A model generated the notes under the pieces. The model was given only the letters and a program-made list of their open reading frames with translations, made no database searches and was not told the origin of the DNA. A stretch of 64,000 bases of DNA from a virus, in IMG/VR virus record IMGVR_UViG_3300024265_000045, positions 1 through 64,000 of that record; one strand, written 5' to 3'. The translations under genes were made by a program, and so were the position numbers. This document shows, one piece after another, positions 34,814 to 42,316 of this stretch (its first letter is position 1; each line of letters opens with the position of its first letter).

Positions 34814-35356
34814 TCACTTTGCCATGATTATATCATTAGGATAGCTAATACTATCATGAATGGTTATTTCCAATTCGGGTATCTTCAACAATTTCTCCAA
34901 CACTTTTTCCTTGGATACATCTTCCCAATTCCCGCTACCCATCAACCTACAATCATCAACAAGAATTATTGAACCAGGAACGAAATATTTTGCAACTACG
35001 TCAATCTCCGAGAGGAGAGGTACAAGTTCGGAACCATTGGTTGGAGCATTTCCAGCATGAGCGTCGAGCCAAAAGGTCATAGGAGAAGTCAGTGTAGGTA
35101 AAAGGCGACTCAACATAGCTGTAGATTCTCCATGATAAAGATATATGTAATCTAAGTCTGAGAACATCTTGCAGCAATTCTCATAACATCCTCTATCAAC
35201 TTCAACAGAATGAATCTCAGGAAATCCTGTGTCAACGGCGAGCTGGATGCCTCCGCCGTCCCACGAGCCTGTCTCGACAAATATGAATGTGAGACAGTCA
35301 GCTAGAAGATCAACAGGAAGAGTACTCACAAGTTGTATCCTTACATACCTCGCCAA
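34814..35356 (-). CDS. Class I SAM-dependent methyltransferase-like protein
   Basis: 180 aa. FVETGSWDGGGIQLA (motif I variant), IHSVEVDRGCYENC (motif II, acidic end of strand 2), and MTFWLDAHAGNAPTNGSE followed by SIILVDDCR form a Rossmann methyltransferase similar to glycan-modifying or CmcI/FkbM-like enzymes. It overlaps the portal stop by 16 bases and precedes the glycosyltransferase, suggesting that methylated sugars are made. Confidence 0.7.
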   Translation of the reverse strand: MARYVRIQLVSTLPVDLLADCLTFIFVETGSWDGGGIQLAVDTGFPEIHSVEVDRGCYENCCKMFSDLDYIYLYHGESTAMLSRLLPTLTSPMTFWLDAHAGNAPTNGSELVPLLSEIDVVAKYFVPGSIILVDDCRLMGSGNWEDVSKEKVLEKLLKIPELEITIHDSISYPNDIIMAK

Positions 35357-36930
35357 ACTTTAGGAGCATAAACTTCATCTGCACGCTCCCAAAGAACAAT
35401 CAGTCTATTATCAGGAAAAGAATATTGTATGATAGGCTCTGCAGGAAACCGCATTGCAGCGTGATGAATGGAAGCAGTCTCTCGAAGTTCTGCCCTGTAT
35501 TTATCCAAAGAAGATTTGATATCATAATTTCGTTCACTTACTACTTCAACTTCAGCAGTATCCTCTGTTTCCAATTCTTCTGCAGCTTCAGCTTCAGACT
35601 CAATATCCGTAGCACTCGACACATCTACTTCAGGAACCCACTCATGAGGAATAACTTCATGCCTAGCTAACAATGCTCTAGCTTCTTCTCTAGATATCAA
35701 AGACTCATATTCTTTACCTTCTCTAGCTATAGCTGGTTTTGCTTCATAGAGAGATATAGCTACGTTCGCCCATGCTTGATCAACCGAAGCACTTACAAGA
35801 TCACCTTGCTCGTCACGTTGATCAAAAACAAAGCTAAGTGATGTGGGAAGAAATTCCTGAAGTTGTTCTTGAAAACCAAGTGCAAACTCAAGACGACCTT
35901 TACCGGTAGCTTTTTCATGTTGAATTTCTACTTCCGAGCCTCTACCTAAAGCACCATATTGAACAGGATAAAATTCCGAAGCATCATATCCAAAGCACAA
36001 AGCATATGTATACATCAACATATCTGACCATACTTTAGCATCAAACCCAGCAGGTAGTTGAGATAGAGCGATTAACTTTGCGTCAATAGGAGCTCCAGAA
36101 GAAGCCAGAACGGCAAGTGCGCCGTAGTATTCATAACCGATGGCATCCAAATTTTCTTCCCTAGAACCCATTGCATCGAGCCATTGTTTCTCCCGTATCC
36201 CCTGGAGTAATAACAACCCTCTTGGAGCTCTTGCATCAAGCTGCTCTTGATCATGTGCAGCCATAGCTATGAACAATTTAGCAACATCGACACAACGACT
36301 AACGGCAGAGAGACCAAGTCCGTTGAACTTACGAATGATTGAGGGCATAGACATGACTCGAATATAATCTTTCGGTCTCCAGTTTATCTTTTTCCCATTT
36401 ATAGTATAGTAAGTCAAAGGTTTAGCAGAATTTCCAGTAAGAATACATTCAGTTGGATCAACACAATATAACTTCCGTATTGGTCCATTTCTTCCTTCCC
36501 TGCCAAGCTCGGTAACTGACCCCATATCAGTTCCCCAAAATGATGTTGAGGACATAGAAATTGCAGGTCTCCACCCATACACTCCCGGAGCAGCCTCAAA
36601 ATTATGAAGCATATTTGAATACCGAAGCACTTGATTCCTACCCCCTACTAATCTCCAACCACGATTCTTATCAATACTAACGGCAGAGCTAAGGATTCCA
36701 CTGAGGTGTGGCTCTTTATGAACTAGCTCCTGCAGCCACTTATCTCGCTCCCTACTACTAGGACTGTATACGGGTTCATTATCTTCAGCATCTGTAGTCC
36801 AATTCATTATCTGTACAAAGAAATCCTGTGGAGAGACATTGACTTTAAATCTATCCTGATCCGAATAGTTTTTAGTGTCTCTAGTACGCTCTACAGGTTT
36901 CGTTTCAATTGCAAAATCATCAAATCCCAT
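35341..36930 (-). CDS. Portal protein
   Basis: 529 aa. Follows terminase and has portal features: a long N-terminal arm with EPVYSPSSRERDKWLQELV, a KLYCVDPTECILTGN wing region, DYIRVMSMPSIIRKFNGLGLSAVSRCVDVAK, then GSEVEIQHEKATGKGRLEF (clip/stem transition). The C-terminal 70 residues are acidic and then aromatic. Forms the dodecameric DNA gate at the capsid vertex. AGGAGATGAGTT precedes ATG. Confidence 0.85.
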   Translation of the reverse strand: MGFDDFAIETKPVERTRDTKNYSDQDRFKVNVSPQDFFVQIMNWTTDAEDNEPVYSPSSRERDKWLQELVHKEPHLSGILSSAVSIDKNRGWRLVGGRNQVLRYSNMLHNFEAAPGVYGWRPAISMSSTSFWGTDMGSVTELGREGRNGPIRKLYCVDPTECILTGNSAKPLTYYTINGKKINWRPKDYIRVMSMPSIIRKFNGLGLSAVSRCVDVAKLFIAMAAHDQEQLDARAPRGLLLLQGIREKQWLDAMGSREENLDAIGYEYYGALAVLASSGAPIDAKLIALSQLPAGFDAKVWSDMLMYTYALCFGYDASEFYPVQYGALGRGSEVEIQHEKATGKGRLEFALGFQEQLQEFLPTSLSFVFDQRDEQGDLVSASVDQAWANVAISLYEAKPAIAREGKEYESLISREEARALLARHEVIPHEWVPEVDVSSATDIESEAEAAEELETEDTAEVEVVSERNYDIKSSLDKYRAELRETASIHHAAMRFPAEPIIQYSFPDNRLIVLWERADEVYAPKVWRGM

Positions 36931-36940
36931 AACTCATCTC

Positions 36941-38287
36941 CTATCGTGCTGCTCCCATTGCCCATCCACCACGTGAGAAATCAAGCCAGTTGCAGAAATA
37001 TCTAGCAGTATCCATGCCATGATCATTTGCCTTCAAAGGCTGTTCTTTCAGTTTATGGTCTTTCCAAATATATCCATCATATTCTTGTTCACTACAAACT
37101 GGAAGAGATGCTTCTGCTAATTCTGGATCTACATTTAAAACACTGTCTCTAATATAGACTATCTCTGGAGCTGTATTTTTTCCTTTAGGTTTTAGTCGAA
37201 CTTTAACTTGCTCAATACCATCCAAAACATTCTTGATAGCAGCTTCAGTACCCATTTTCAAATGTCTTTCTAATGTAGCTCGTCCCTCTGCATCCCAATC
37301 ACAAATTATTGTACTCGGAGTAGGTTCATGATTGGCTTCCTTCCAAGATAAAATCTGTCGAGCTGCATCTTCTACTAATAGCTGTGTTTGATAAATCTCA
37401 GCTATCCTATAAGCTACGTCATTCGGAGAAATCGCCCAACATTGCCAGACGAATGGGTTTATAAATCCAAAGTCTACTACCCATACCCTCTCCCAATCTG
37501 ACCTAACTTGTACTTCATTACGATTTAGCAAATGAAGAGTTGGATCCCACTCATTATAAATTAATCCCTCTGCTGCTGCCCAAATTCCCTTGTACAGTCT
37601 CAGTTTTCTTACCCCCGTGAGTCTCTGTAGTTTCAACATATACTGGTTCCCTTTTTCTGTCCACTCTTTTGTTACCTGATCAAACAGAACTGGATTATGT
37701 TGATGTTTTGAATAAATCATTTTCAAAAACCCTTTGTTCTCTCTGGCTTTAATCCAATGCCAAGGAACATCGGGGTTGCAGCAGCCGACTACCTGATTAT
37801 ATGATACTCGTCCGAAACGGCAGCGAGTCGTAAGTGCTTCCCAATCAGTCTCTGTCAACTCAGTAGCCTCCATAGCGTAGATTAAATCATACTCTGTTGA
37901 CATGATTTTGCTCCACTTATCCATCCCTGCTACAACTATTTTACTTCCATTTACATATCTGAATTCCTGTTCTGCTGTCCGCCACTTTACAGTCTCATCT
38001 ACCGGTAGTACAAATTCTCTAAAAGTTACCAGCCCTGATTGAGTAAGAGATTCTCTTGTCTTACGGATTAACAATGACCGCATTCCATCATACTTTGAAC
38101 TCATGAGGTGCATTTTTTCTAGCCATGATCTAGATTTCCCAGTACCACTAGGTCCCTCCACCATGACTTCTGGTTCTCTATTATAGAAAGCTTCAAGAGC
38201 AGAACCATAAGGCTGATAAGGTCTGCATCTTTTATCAATCTCAGCGAGATTTATGTTCTCAGTTAATACTTCAACTTGACCGGTCAT
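36941..38287 (-). CDS. terL: Terminase large subunit
   Basis: 448-aa packaging motor. Walker A GPSGTGKS (45-52). Walker B with catalytic Glu in YDLIYAMEATE (133-143). Coupling/C-motif region around 165-170. RNase H-like nuclease: WVVDFGFINPF (D272), IICDWDAEGR (D329/D331) and a late ANDHGMDTARY Asp. All three nuclease acids are visible. ATG overlaps the upstream stop (TAATG). Confidence 0.95.
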   Translation of the reverse strand: MTGQVEVLTENINLAEIDKRCRPYQPYGSALEAFYNREPEVMVEGPSGTGKSRSWLEKMHLMSSKYDGMRSLLIRKTRESLTQSGLVTFREFVLPVDETVKWRTAEQEFRYVNGSKIVVAGMDKWSKIMSTEYDLIYAMEATELTETDWEALTTRCRFGRVSYNQVVGCCNPDVPWHWIKARENKGFLKMIYSKHQHNPVLFDQVTKEWTEKGNQYMLKLQRLTGVRKLRLYKGIWAAAEGLIYNEWDPTLHLLNRNEVQVRSDWERVWVVDFGFINPFVWQCWAISPNDVAYRIAEIYQTQLLVEDAARQILSWKEANHEPTPSTIICDWDAEGRATLERHLKMGTEAAIKNVLDGIEQVKVRLKPKGKNTAPEIVYIRDSVLNVDPELAEASLPVCSEQEYDGYIWKDHKLKEQPLKANDHGMDTARYFCNWLDFSRGGWAMGAAR

Positions 38288-38652
38288 TATATCATTTCTT
38301 GATCAAATCCTGCATACACTTTGACAATATTAATTTGACCAAAGTTAGTAAGCTCATTTTGAGCTCCTCCATCAATGTGATGACCCATAAACTTCACTAC
38401 TTCAAGCCATTGTTTGACATTTCCTTCTTCTATCATTAATTTTGTCCCATCAGCGAAGTAAGCTTCTCCTCCGGTGACTAAATCCCATAACATAATAGCA
38501 AGATACTCACTGAACAGCATCTTTTTCCCGCCCATTGCATCAACGTAAATTTCCTTCTCATGTCCAACATCTCTGATGTGCTTCGCTATGAGACGTCGGG
38601 GAGATTCGGTTTTGACTTTTGTGGGAACAGGAATAATTTCAACGTTGTTCAT
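38287..38652 (-). CDS. Putative terminase small subunit
   Basis: 121 aa, mostly helical after residue 20 (RLIAKHIRDVGHEKEIYVDAMGG, LAIMLWDLVTGGEAYF, WLEVVKFMGHHIDG). First gene of the late operon and fused by overlap to terL, the normal place for TerS. No clear helix-turn-helix is visible. A TATAAT box lies only seven bases upstream of the ATG, so the message may be leaderless. Confidence 0.55.
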   Translation of the reverse strand: MNNVEIIPVPTKVKTESPRRLIAKHIRDVGHEKEIYVDAMGGKKMLFSEYLAIMLWDLVTGGEAYFADGTKLMIEEGNVKQWLEVVKFMGHHIDGGAQNELTNFGQINIVKVYAGFDQEMI

Positions 38653-38658
38653 ATTTAT

Positions 38659-38664
38659 ATTATA
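38659..38664 (-). promoter_or_regulatory. TATAAT box just upstream of the late operon
   Basis: Perfect TATAAT on the minus strand within GGTATAATATAAATATG. At 17 bp upstream there is only a poor TAGCGA, and no TTTAC pair. If used, transcription would start at or beside the terminase small-subunit ATG. Could also be chance in AT-rich DNA. Confidence 0.4.
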
Positions 38665-38810
38665 CCATAGAATGGGTCGGGTCGCTAAGTTGGTGAGAGG
38701 GCGTGAGAGATCTTGACAATGAGGACATAGGCAATGTGCGTCAGAAGGCTGTGCAAATTCGTCCAGAATTTTCGGGGTGGAGGCTCTGCATCCCCGGGGG
38801 CTGTAGCCTG

Positions 38811-38876
38811 TTTACGCCAATTTTACGTAACGTTTACGCTGAGTTTACGGTATTGCGTATTGCAATTTGTTACACT
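38811..38876 (+). promoter_or_regulatory. Four phased TTTACG boxes and a -10 box before the plus-strand operon
   Basis: TTTACG occurs at 38811, 38822, 38833 and 38844, exactly 11 bp apart. TACACT at 38871-38876 stands 32 bp after the third box, the same geometry as the other TTTAC-pair promoters. It should serve the gene at 39025. The 372-bp gap between the divergent operons holds nothing else recognisable apart from a short GC-rich stretch near 38790. Confidence 0.7.
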
Positions 38877-39024
38877 GTTATTGTGTGTTGCACGTTAACA
38901 ATTTAGCGCAAGCCCATGTACATGTGGTTAGGGTATTGTAGGCAAGTTAGGGAGATGCTTACTGGCTGTAATCGTAGGGTCGTGTACAAAGTTTGCCCTA
39001 ATACAAACTATAGGAGTAAACAAA

Positions 39025-39690
39025 GTGACCACAAGTAAAAGTAAGACAGCAACAAGGCTTGAGAAAGCCACAGCAGAGGTACAGGGAATTAAGTATGTTG
39101 CAATCAAAGAGTATGCAAGTGTACTAACACCTGAACAGCTTGTACAGGTAGACACCATTAAAGCAATGGGTAACGTTCCCAGTGTTGTCAAGTGTATAAG
39201 GTGTGGTAAGTTCACTGTACGTGACAGCGCACGGGCACGCTTGACCGGTGATCTGTGCCATGCACATCTGCTGAAAGGCAGGGGTAAAGACGCAACCGCC
39301 GCACACAAGGCGGAGATGACAAGGGAACGTGTAGCAGACAGTGTGCTGATACCCACAATGCATAATGTATGCTTGCGACTACAAATACCAGTAGGCGCAA
39401 TGGTGCGTGCTACTGGTGGGGATGGTTTATTCGACCCTCCTGCAACTAGCAAGTTGCAAACGTATTTCGGAACAAAGCCAAAAACCCGCCATGTTGTAAA
39501 CGGGAAATTTGCTACCAGTGCGCAGGGCTTGTTAGCTATAAGCCAATGTGCAAAGCGCACAATAACCCGCTCCCCAAGTGTGCAAAAAGATTGGGACAAC
39601 GTGCAGACAGGCAAGGCTGTAGTCAAGATAGCAGGGGAAGGGCGCAAGGCTGTAATCACAGTAGTACCAGTGAAAGCTAATGCCAAGTAA
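39025..39690 (+). CDS. DUF6011-like zinc-binding protein
   Basis: 221 aa. A zinc knuckle CIRCGKF...GDLCHAH at about 57-82, then IPVGAMVRATGGD near 122, FDPPA, and a basic C-terminal part. The protein at 58365-58868 shares both parts in the same order (CKICGKP...GPLCRSR, IPVSRLVRAFGGD, KPP), so the two are paralogues. The knuckle resembles DUF6011. First gene of the plus-strand region. Possible DNA-binding regulator, but this is inference. Confidence 0.75.
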   Translation: MTTSKSKTATRLEKATAEVQGIKYVAIKEYASVLTPEQLVQVDTIKAMGNVPSVVKCIRCGKFTVRDSARARLTGDLCHAHLLKGRGKDATAAHKAEMTRERVADSVLIPTMHNVCLRLQIPVGAMVRATGGDGLFDPPATSKLQTYFGTKPKTRHVVNGKFATSAQGLLAISQCAKRTITRSPSVQKDWDNVQTGKAVVKIAGEGRKAVITVVPVKANAK

Positions 39691-39856
39691 GCAAATATTG
39701 TACCAGTTCGACAACCTGTTGGGCAAGCTTGAACACTACGAGTACATGTTAGCATGGGCAAAAAAGTATAGTGACTACCAAACACAATACACTTACGCTT
39801 TACAAATTGCCCAAACTTGGGCAAGCATACGCCAAACAGCAAGCAGGATAAGATAA
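39680..39856 (+). CDS. Small helical protein (58 aa)
   Basis: ATG lies inside the end of the previous gene, followed by a 58-residue frame rich in Gln, Tyr and Ala (LQIAQTWASIRQTASRIR at the end), an amphipathic helical pattern. No independent ribosome binding site; translation would rely on coupling. Codon usage looks like its neighbour. Function unknown. Confidence 0.5.
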   Translation: MPSKQILYQFDNLLGKLEHYEYMLAWAKKYSDYQTQYTYALQIAQTWASIRQTASRIR

Positions 39857-39880
39857 CCTACAACGTGCAACATACAAGGC

Positions 39881-39902
39881 AACCCACTGGCAACAGTGGG
39901 TT
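39881..39902 (+). terminator. Hairpin after the first plus-strand operon
   Basis: AACCCACT pairs with AGTGGGTT around a 6-nt loop, then GTTTGCGTT. The T-tract is weak, so termination may be partial. It lies 24 bases after the stop of the 58-aa gene. Confidence 0.5.
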
Positions 39903-39954
39903 GTTTGCGTTATACAACCCAAGCAAGCCCTAGACCCACCCTAGTTTATGACGC

Positions 39955-40032
39955 AAACCAGTTTACGACCCCAACCAAATGGGTCTGCAAACTGGTTTAT
40001 CTTCCAAACTGGTTTGTCTCGCAAACTAGTCT
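39955..40032 (+). repeat. Four AAACYRGTYT inverted-repeat boxes
   Basis: Palindrome-like 10-mers at 39955 (AAACCAGTTT), 39989 (AAACTGGTTT), 40006 (AAACTGGTTT) and 40023 (AAACTAGTCT). Start-to-start distances are 34, 17 and 17. This looks like a series of dimeric protein sites upstream of the iteron array. No gene is present in 39857-40455. Confidence 0.65.
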
Positions 40033-40096
40033 ATCTCGCCAACAAGTCGTGTTTCAACCTTCCATCTCGCAGCCAACAAATCGCCAAATAAATACT

Positions 40097-40347
40097 CTCG
40101 CGTATGATTTGTCGTTTCAAAATAAATAAACTCGCGTACGATTAACTAAATAACTCGCGTACGATCTACCCATCTCAAAATAAATCTCCGCGTACGACTA
40201 ATAAAAATTCTCGCGTACGACTTATCATTTTAAAATAAATAAGTTCATGTACGATTTATTATTTTAAAATAAATAAGTTCATGTATGACTAATAAAAATT
40301 CTCGCGTATGATTAGGCATATCATTTAAGAAATCCTTGCGTATCATC
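40097..40347 (+). repeat. Iteron array 1 (nine CTCGCGTACGATT-like copies)
   Basis: Nine copies with the core CGYRTAYGAYT start near 40097, 40131, 40154, 40185, 40210, 40244, 40278, 40301 and 40334. Spacings are mostly 23 or 34 bp, near multiples of one helical turn. AT-rich AAAATAAATAA spacers lie between. The array ends just before the TTTAC promoter at 40354. Looks like iterons for a DNA-binding regulator or replication initiator. Confidence 0.85.
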
Positions 40348-40353
40348 AAAACG

Positions 40354-40397
40354 TTTACGTAGGATTTATTACCCCAGGACTTAGTTTGGGGTATACT
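40354..40397 (+). promoter_or_regulatory. TTTAC-pair promoter 1
   Basis: TTTACGTAGGATTTAT (boxes 11 bp apart) followed after 32 bp by TATACT at 40392-40397. The same 16-mer occurs at 41277 and 44631. The leader contains a small hairpin (GGG...CCC) followed by GAAAGG before the ATG at 40456. Confidence 0.78.
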
Positions 40398-40455
40398 ATA
40401 GTTAGGAAATAAATTAGTTTTATGAAATGGGTAAAATGCCCGAAAGGTAAAAATT

Positions 40456-40716
40456 ATGGAAACACTTTATGTAGCAAGTCCTAGTAAATGGGTTGCCGAA
40501 ATTACGGCGGTTACAAAACGCGAACTTGTAAACCACTACGGCGAAAACCCTGCCACCCTAAACAACGCCGAAGTTGCCTTATGCTTATACGACAACCCCA
40601 ACCACAATTGGGACACGGTACTAGGCTTTATCCAAGAAGACCCTGCCAAATACAAAGTTTTCACAATTGGTTTTCTCGGGTTAGTATGGTTGTCATTTAT
40701 GGCAGCTTGGTCGTAA
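40456..40716 (+). CDS. Small protein with C-terminal membrane segment (86 aa)
   Basis: Soluble acidic N-terminal part (SPSKWVAEITAVTKREL...) and a hydrophobic C-terminus (FTIGFLGLVWLSFMAAW) that should anchor it in the membrane. Start follows CGAAAGG. First gene of the promoter 1 operon. Candidate host-membrane-directed early protein; function unknown. Confidence 0.7.
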   Translation: METLYVASPSKWVAEITAVTKRELVNHYGENPATLNNAEVALCLYDNPNHNWDTVLGFIQEDPAKYKVFTIGFLGLVWLSFMAAWS

Positions 40717-40727
40717 AACCAACCAAC

Positions 40728-40756
40728 GGCAGGGTTTACGAAATGTAAGCCCTGCC
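40728..40756 (+). other. Intercistronic hairpin
   Basis: GGCAGGGTTTAC pairs with GTAAGCCCTGCC (12 bp, one G-U) around five bases. It lies between the 86-aa and 23-aa genes and is followed by CAATAATTTC, not a T-run. Similar in position to the five conserved RNA elements further right, but without their sequence. Confidence 0.6.
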
Positions 40757-40782
40757 CAATAATTTCTTAGAGGAGATGCAAA

Positions 40783-40854
40783 ATGCAAGCTGAAATGGCT
40801 TTTCTCGTAAGTGTAGTGTATATTTCATATATGCTGCTACAATTCATAGGGTAA
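40783..40854 (+). CDS. 23-residue membrane microprotein
   Basis: AGAGGAG seven bases before ATG, then MQAEMAFLVSVVYISYMLLQ, nearly all one transmembrane helix. Its good ribosome binding site and place between two other small genes support it. Could be a phage membrane effector. Confidence 0.55.
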   Translation: MQAEMAFLVSVVYISYMLLQFIG

Positions 40855-40857
40855 ATC

Positions 40858-40983
40858 ATGATTGAAATACACATAAATGGTATCACGTTTTGGTTCAACA
40901 ATGAAAATTGGCTACCAGTATCGTTTATACGTATCTGGTTAAACAGGGCTGACGACACCCCACAATTTCCTCCACGAAACTAA
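40858..40983 (+). CDS. Hypothetical microprotein (41 aa)
   Basis: Starts three bases after the previous stop and runs to TAA just before the terminator. Contains IEIHINGITFWFNNENW, a beta-hairpin-like aromatic segment. No own ribosome binding site, so coupled to the gene before. Confidence 0.5.
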   Translation: MIEIHINGITFWFNNENWLPVSFIRIWLNRADDTPQFPPRN

Positions 40984-40994
40984 GCCCCAATCTC

Positions 40995-41031
40995 AGGCAA
41001 GCCACTCAGGAAATGGCTTGCCTCTCTTTTT
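40995..41031 (+). terminator. Rho-independent terminator of the promoter 1 operon
   Basis: Perfect 10-bp stem AGGCAAGCCA/TGGCTTGCCT with a 9-nt loop, followed by CTCTTTTTG. Located 11 bases after the 41-aa gene. Confidence 0.88.
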
Positions 41032-41084
41032 GCCTACCAGTTTCGTGAATGACCACTGAGGGTAATTCATGAATGACTAAATTC

Positions 41085-41267
41085 CTCACGTACGATTTTC
41101 CAAATCTACTTTGAAATAAATTCTCACGTATGATCAACAATTCACGTACGATCAAACATTCGTGTACGATTAAAAGTTCACGTACGACTGAAAATTTTAC
41201 AAAAAAAATCTTCGCGTATGACTGGCATTCATATATGATTAGGAACTCATATACGAGCGTACGACTC
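41085..41267 (+). repeat. Iteron array 2 (about nine copies)
   Basis: Copies of YTCRCGTAYGAYT start near 41085, 41123, 41141, 41159, 41177, 41211, 41228, 41246 and 41254. Here the usual step is 17-18 bp. Two weaker relatives (TTCGTGAATGACC and TTCATGAATGACT) occur near 41042 and 41066. Ends just before the TTTAC promoter at 41277. No gene in 40984-41377. Confidence 0.83.
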
Positions 41268-41276
41268 GTCCAGGCT

Positions 41277-41320
41277 TTTACGTAGGATTTATTACTACAG
41301 GACCCAATAGGGGCTATAAT
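41277..41320 (+). promoter_or_regulatory. TTTAC-pair promoter 2
   Basis: TTTACGTAGGATTTAT, then exactly 32 bp to a perfect TATAAT at 41315-41320. The leader has a GGGC/GCCC hairpin (41351-41364) followed by GAAAGG and the ATG at 41378. Confidence 0.8.
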
Positions 41321-41377
41321 ATAAATAAGACTAAATTTATTTTATGAGTTGGGCAAAAAAGCCCGAAAGGTAAAAAA

Positions 41378-41719
41378 ATGTATCACGAAGTACACGCATG
41401 TTTCAACAAAGGTAGCAAAATCGCGTTAGTACAAGTTATTCTCACAAATAACAAATACATTCGCGAACAGCAGTGGCATCTCGAGAAGCCCATTAAAATC
41501 ACAACAGAAATGGTAAAAGACGACCTGTACAATTGCGCAGGGTCGCACAGCTGGCAGGTCTTTGAAAAATTCATATATGACTTCACAGCCCCGTACCCTT
41601 TCAACAAGCCTTACGACCCCAAAAGCAAGTGGATCATAAAGCTACTTGGTATTTTCGGGCTATGGGTTTCAATTGTGTTGGTCACCGACGACGCCACACA
41701 GTACGAACCCATAAAGTAA
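41378..41719 (+). CDS. Hypothetical protein (113 aa)
   Basis: Basic/aromatic protein with VQVILTNNKYIREQQWHL and a hydrophobic stretch (IIKLLGIFGLWVSIVLV) near residues 86-102 that may be a membrane helix. GAAAGG upstream of ATG. First gene of the promoter 2 operon; followed immediately by RNA element copy 1. Confidence 0.65.
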   Translation: MYHEVHACFNKGSKIALVQVILTNNKYIREQQWHLEKPIKITTEMVKDDLYNCAGSHSWQVFEKFIYDFTAPYPFNKPYDPKSKWIIKLLGIFGLWVSIVLVTDDATQYEPIK

Positions 41720-41778
41720 GTCTTGGTAGGGGGTACAAGCCAATTTCGCGGAAGTTGGTTTGTAGGGTCTACCAAGAC
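41720..41778 (+). ncRNA. Intergenic structured RNA element, copy 1
   Basis: Outer stem GTCTTGGTAG/CTACCAAGAC (10 perfect pairs); GGGG linker; inner stem TACAAGCCAA/TTGGTTTGTA; apical TTC/GAA. The outer stem differs from copies 2-5 (GGTAG versus GAAAG) with matching change on the other side. Starts at the stop codon of the gene before. Confidence 0.8.
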
Positions 41779-41803
41779 CACAAAATCATAAAGGAGTTCA
41801 AAA

Positions 41804-42229
41804 ATGAACGGCAAGGTCATAAAAATACAGTTCGGTGATTGGCTCGAGGACGTGCTAAACAGCAATCTCGAAGCCAATTGTGTCAAGGTGGGGCATACGT
41901 CCCACACAGGCACAAACGAACTCTACGTTGAGTTTGGGTTAAGTGACCCTAACTACATGAAGTTTGTAGCAAAAGGTTCGTGGGACGAAATACGTGTACA
42001 GCTCGCAGAGGAATTCGGCTACGAATTCACTGGTGTTCAGGACTGGGTACTACCCAATCTTGAGGTTTACATTGAAACTGGCGTACAGGTAAACGTCACA
42101 GTAAACTGGCATGGTACGAAGCATGTACACCGTGGTCAGGAAACGTACAACTACGAGATCATGGTAAACGAAGGCTACGGGGTCCACTACTGTAACAAGC
42201 TCAACGACTGGGCAACAATTCGCAAATAA
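41804..42229 (+). CDS. Hypothetical protein (141 aa)
   Basis: Acidic protein with regular beta-strands (NELYVEFGLSDPNYMKFVA, VYIETGVQVNVTVNWHG). AAGGAG precedes ATG. No family recognised. It lies between RNA element copies 1 and 2. Confidence 0.7.
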   Translation: MNGKVIKIQFGDWLEDVLNSNLEANCVKVGHTSHTGTNELYVEFGLSDPNYMKFVAKGSWDEIRVQLAEEFGYEFTGVQDWVLPNLEVYIETGVQVNVTVNWHGTKHVHRGQETYNYEIMVNEGYGVHYCNKLNDWATIRK

Positions 42230-42230
42230 A

Positions 42231-42290
42231 GTCTTGAAAGGGGGTACAAGCCCAGGTCGTGAGAGCTGGTCTTGTGTAGCCTTTCAAGGC
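42231..42290 (+). ncRNA. Intergenic structured RNA element, copy 2
   Basis: Outer stem GTCTTGAAAG/CTTTCAAGGC; GGGG TACAAG; inner stem CCCAG/CTGG with a few mismatches; CTTGTGTAGC on the right. Begins right after the stop codon of the 141-aa gene. Confidence 0.8.
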
Positions 42291-42316
42291 TAAAATCAAA
42301 TATGAAGGAGTAAATC

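Noticed and set aside
38928-39842. 304-codon open frame on the minus strand
   Set aside because: It is antisense to the 39025 gene, has no ribosome binding site, and its product is an odd Cys/Thr/Leu-rich mix. The plus-strand protein has a recognisable zinc motif and a paralogue, so this is a shadow.
40488-40748. 86-codon plus-strand frame
   Set aside because: It overlaps the 40456 gene in another frame, lacks a ribosome binding site, and runs into the intercistronic hairpin.
40097-41267. CRISPR arrays
   Set aside because: The repeats are about 13 bp, degenerate, and 17-38 bp apart without unique spacers of constant length; no cas genes accompany them (the Cas4-like gene is a phage recombination nuclease).
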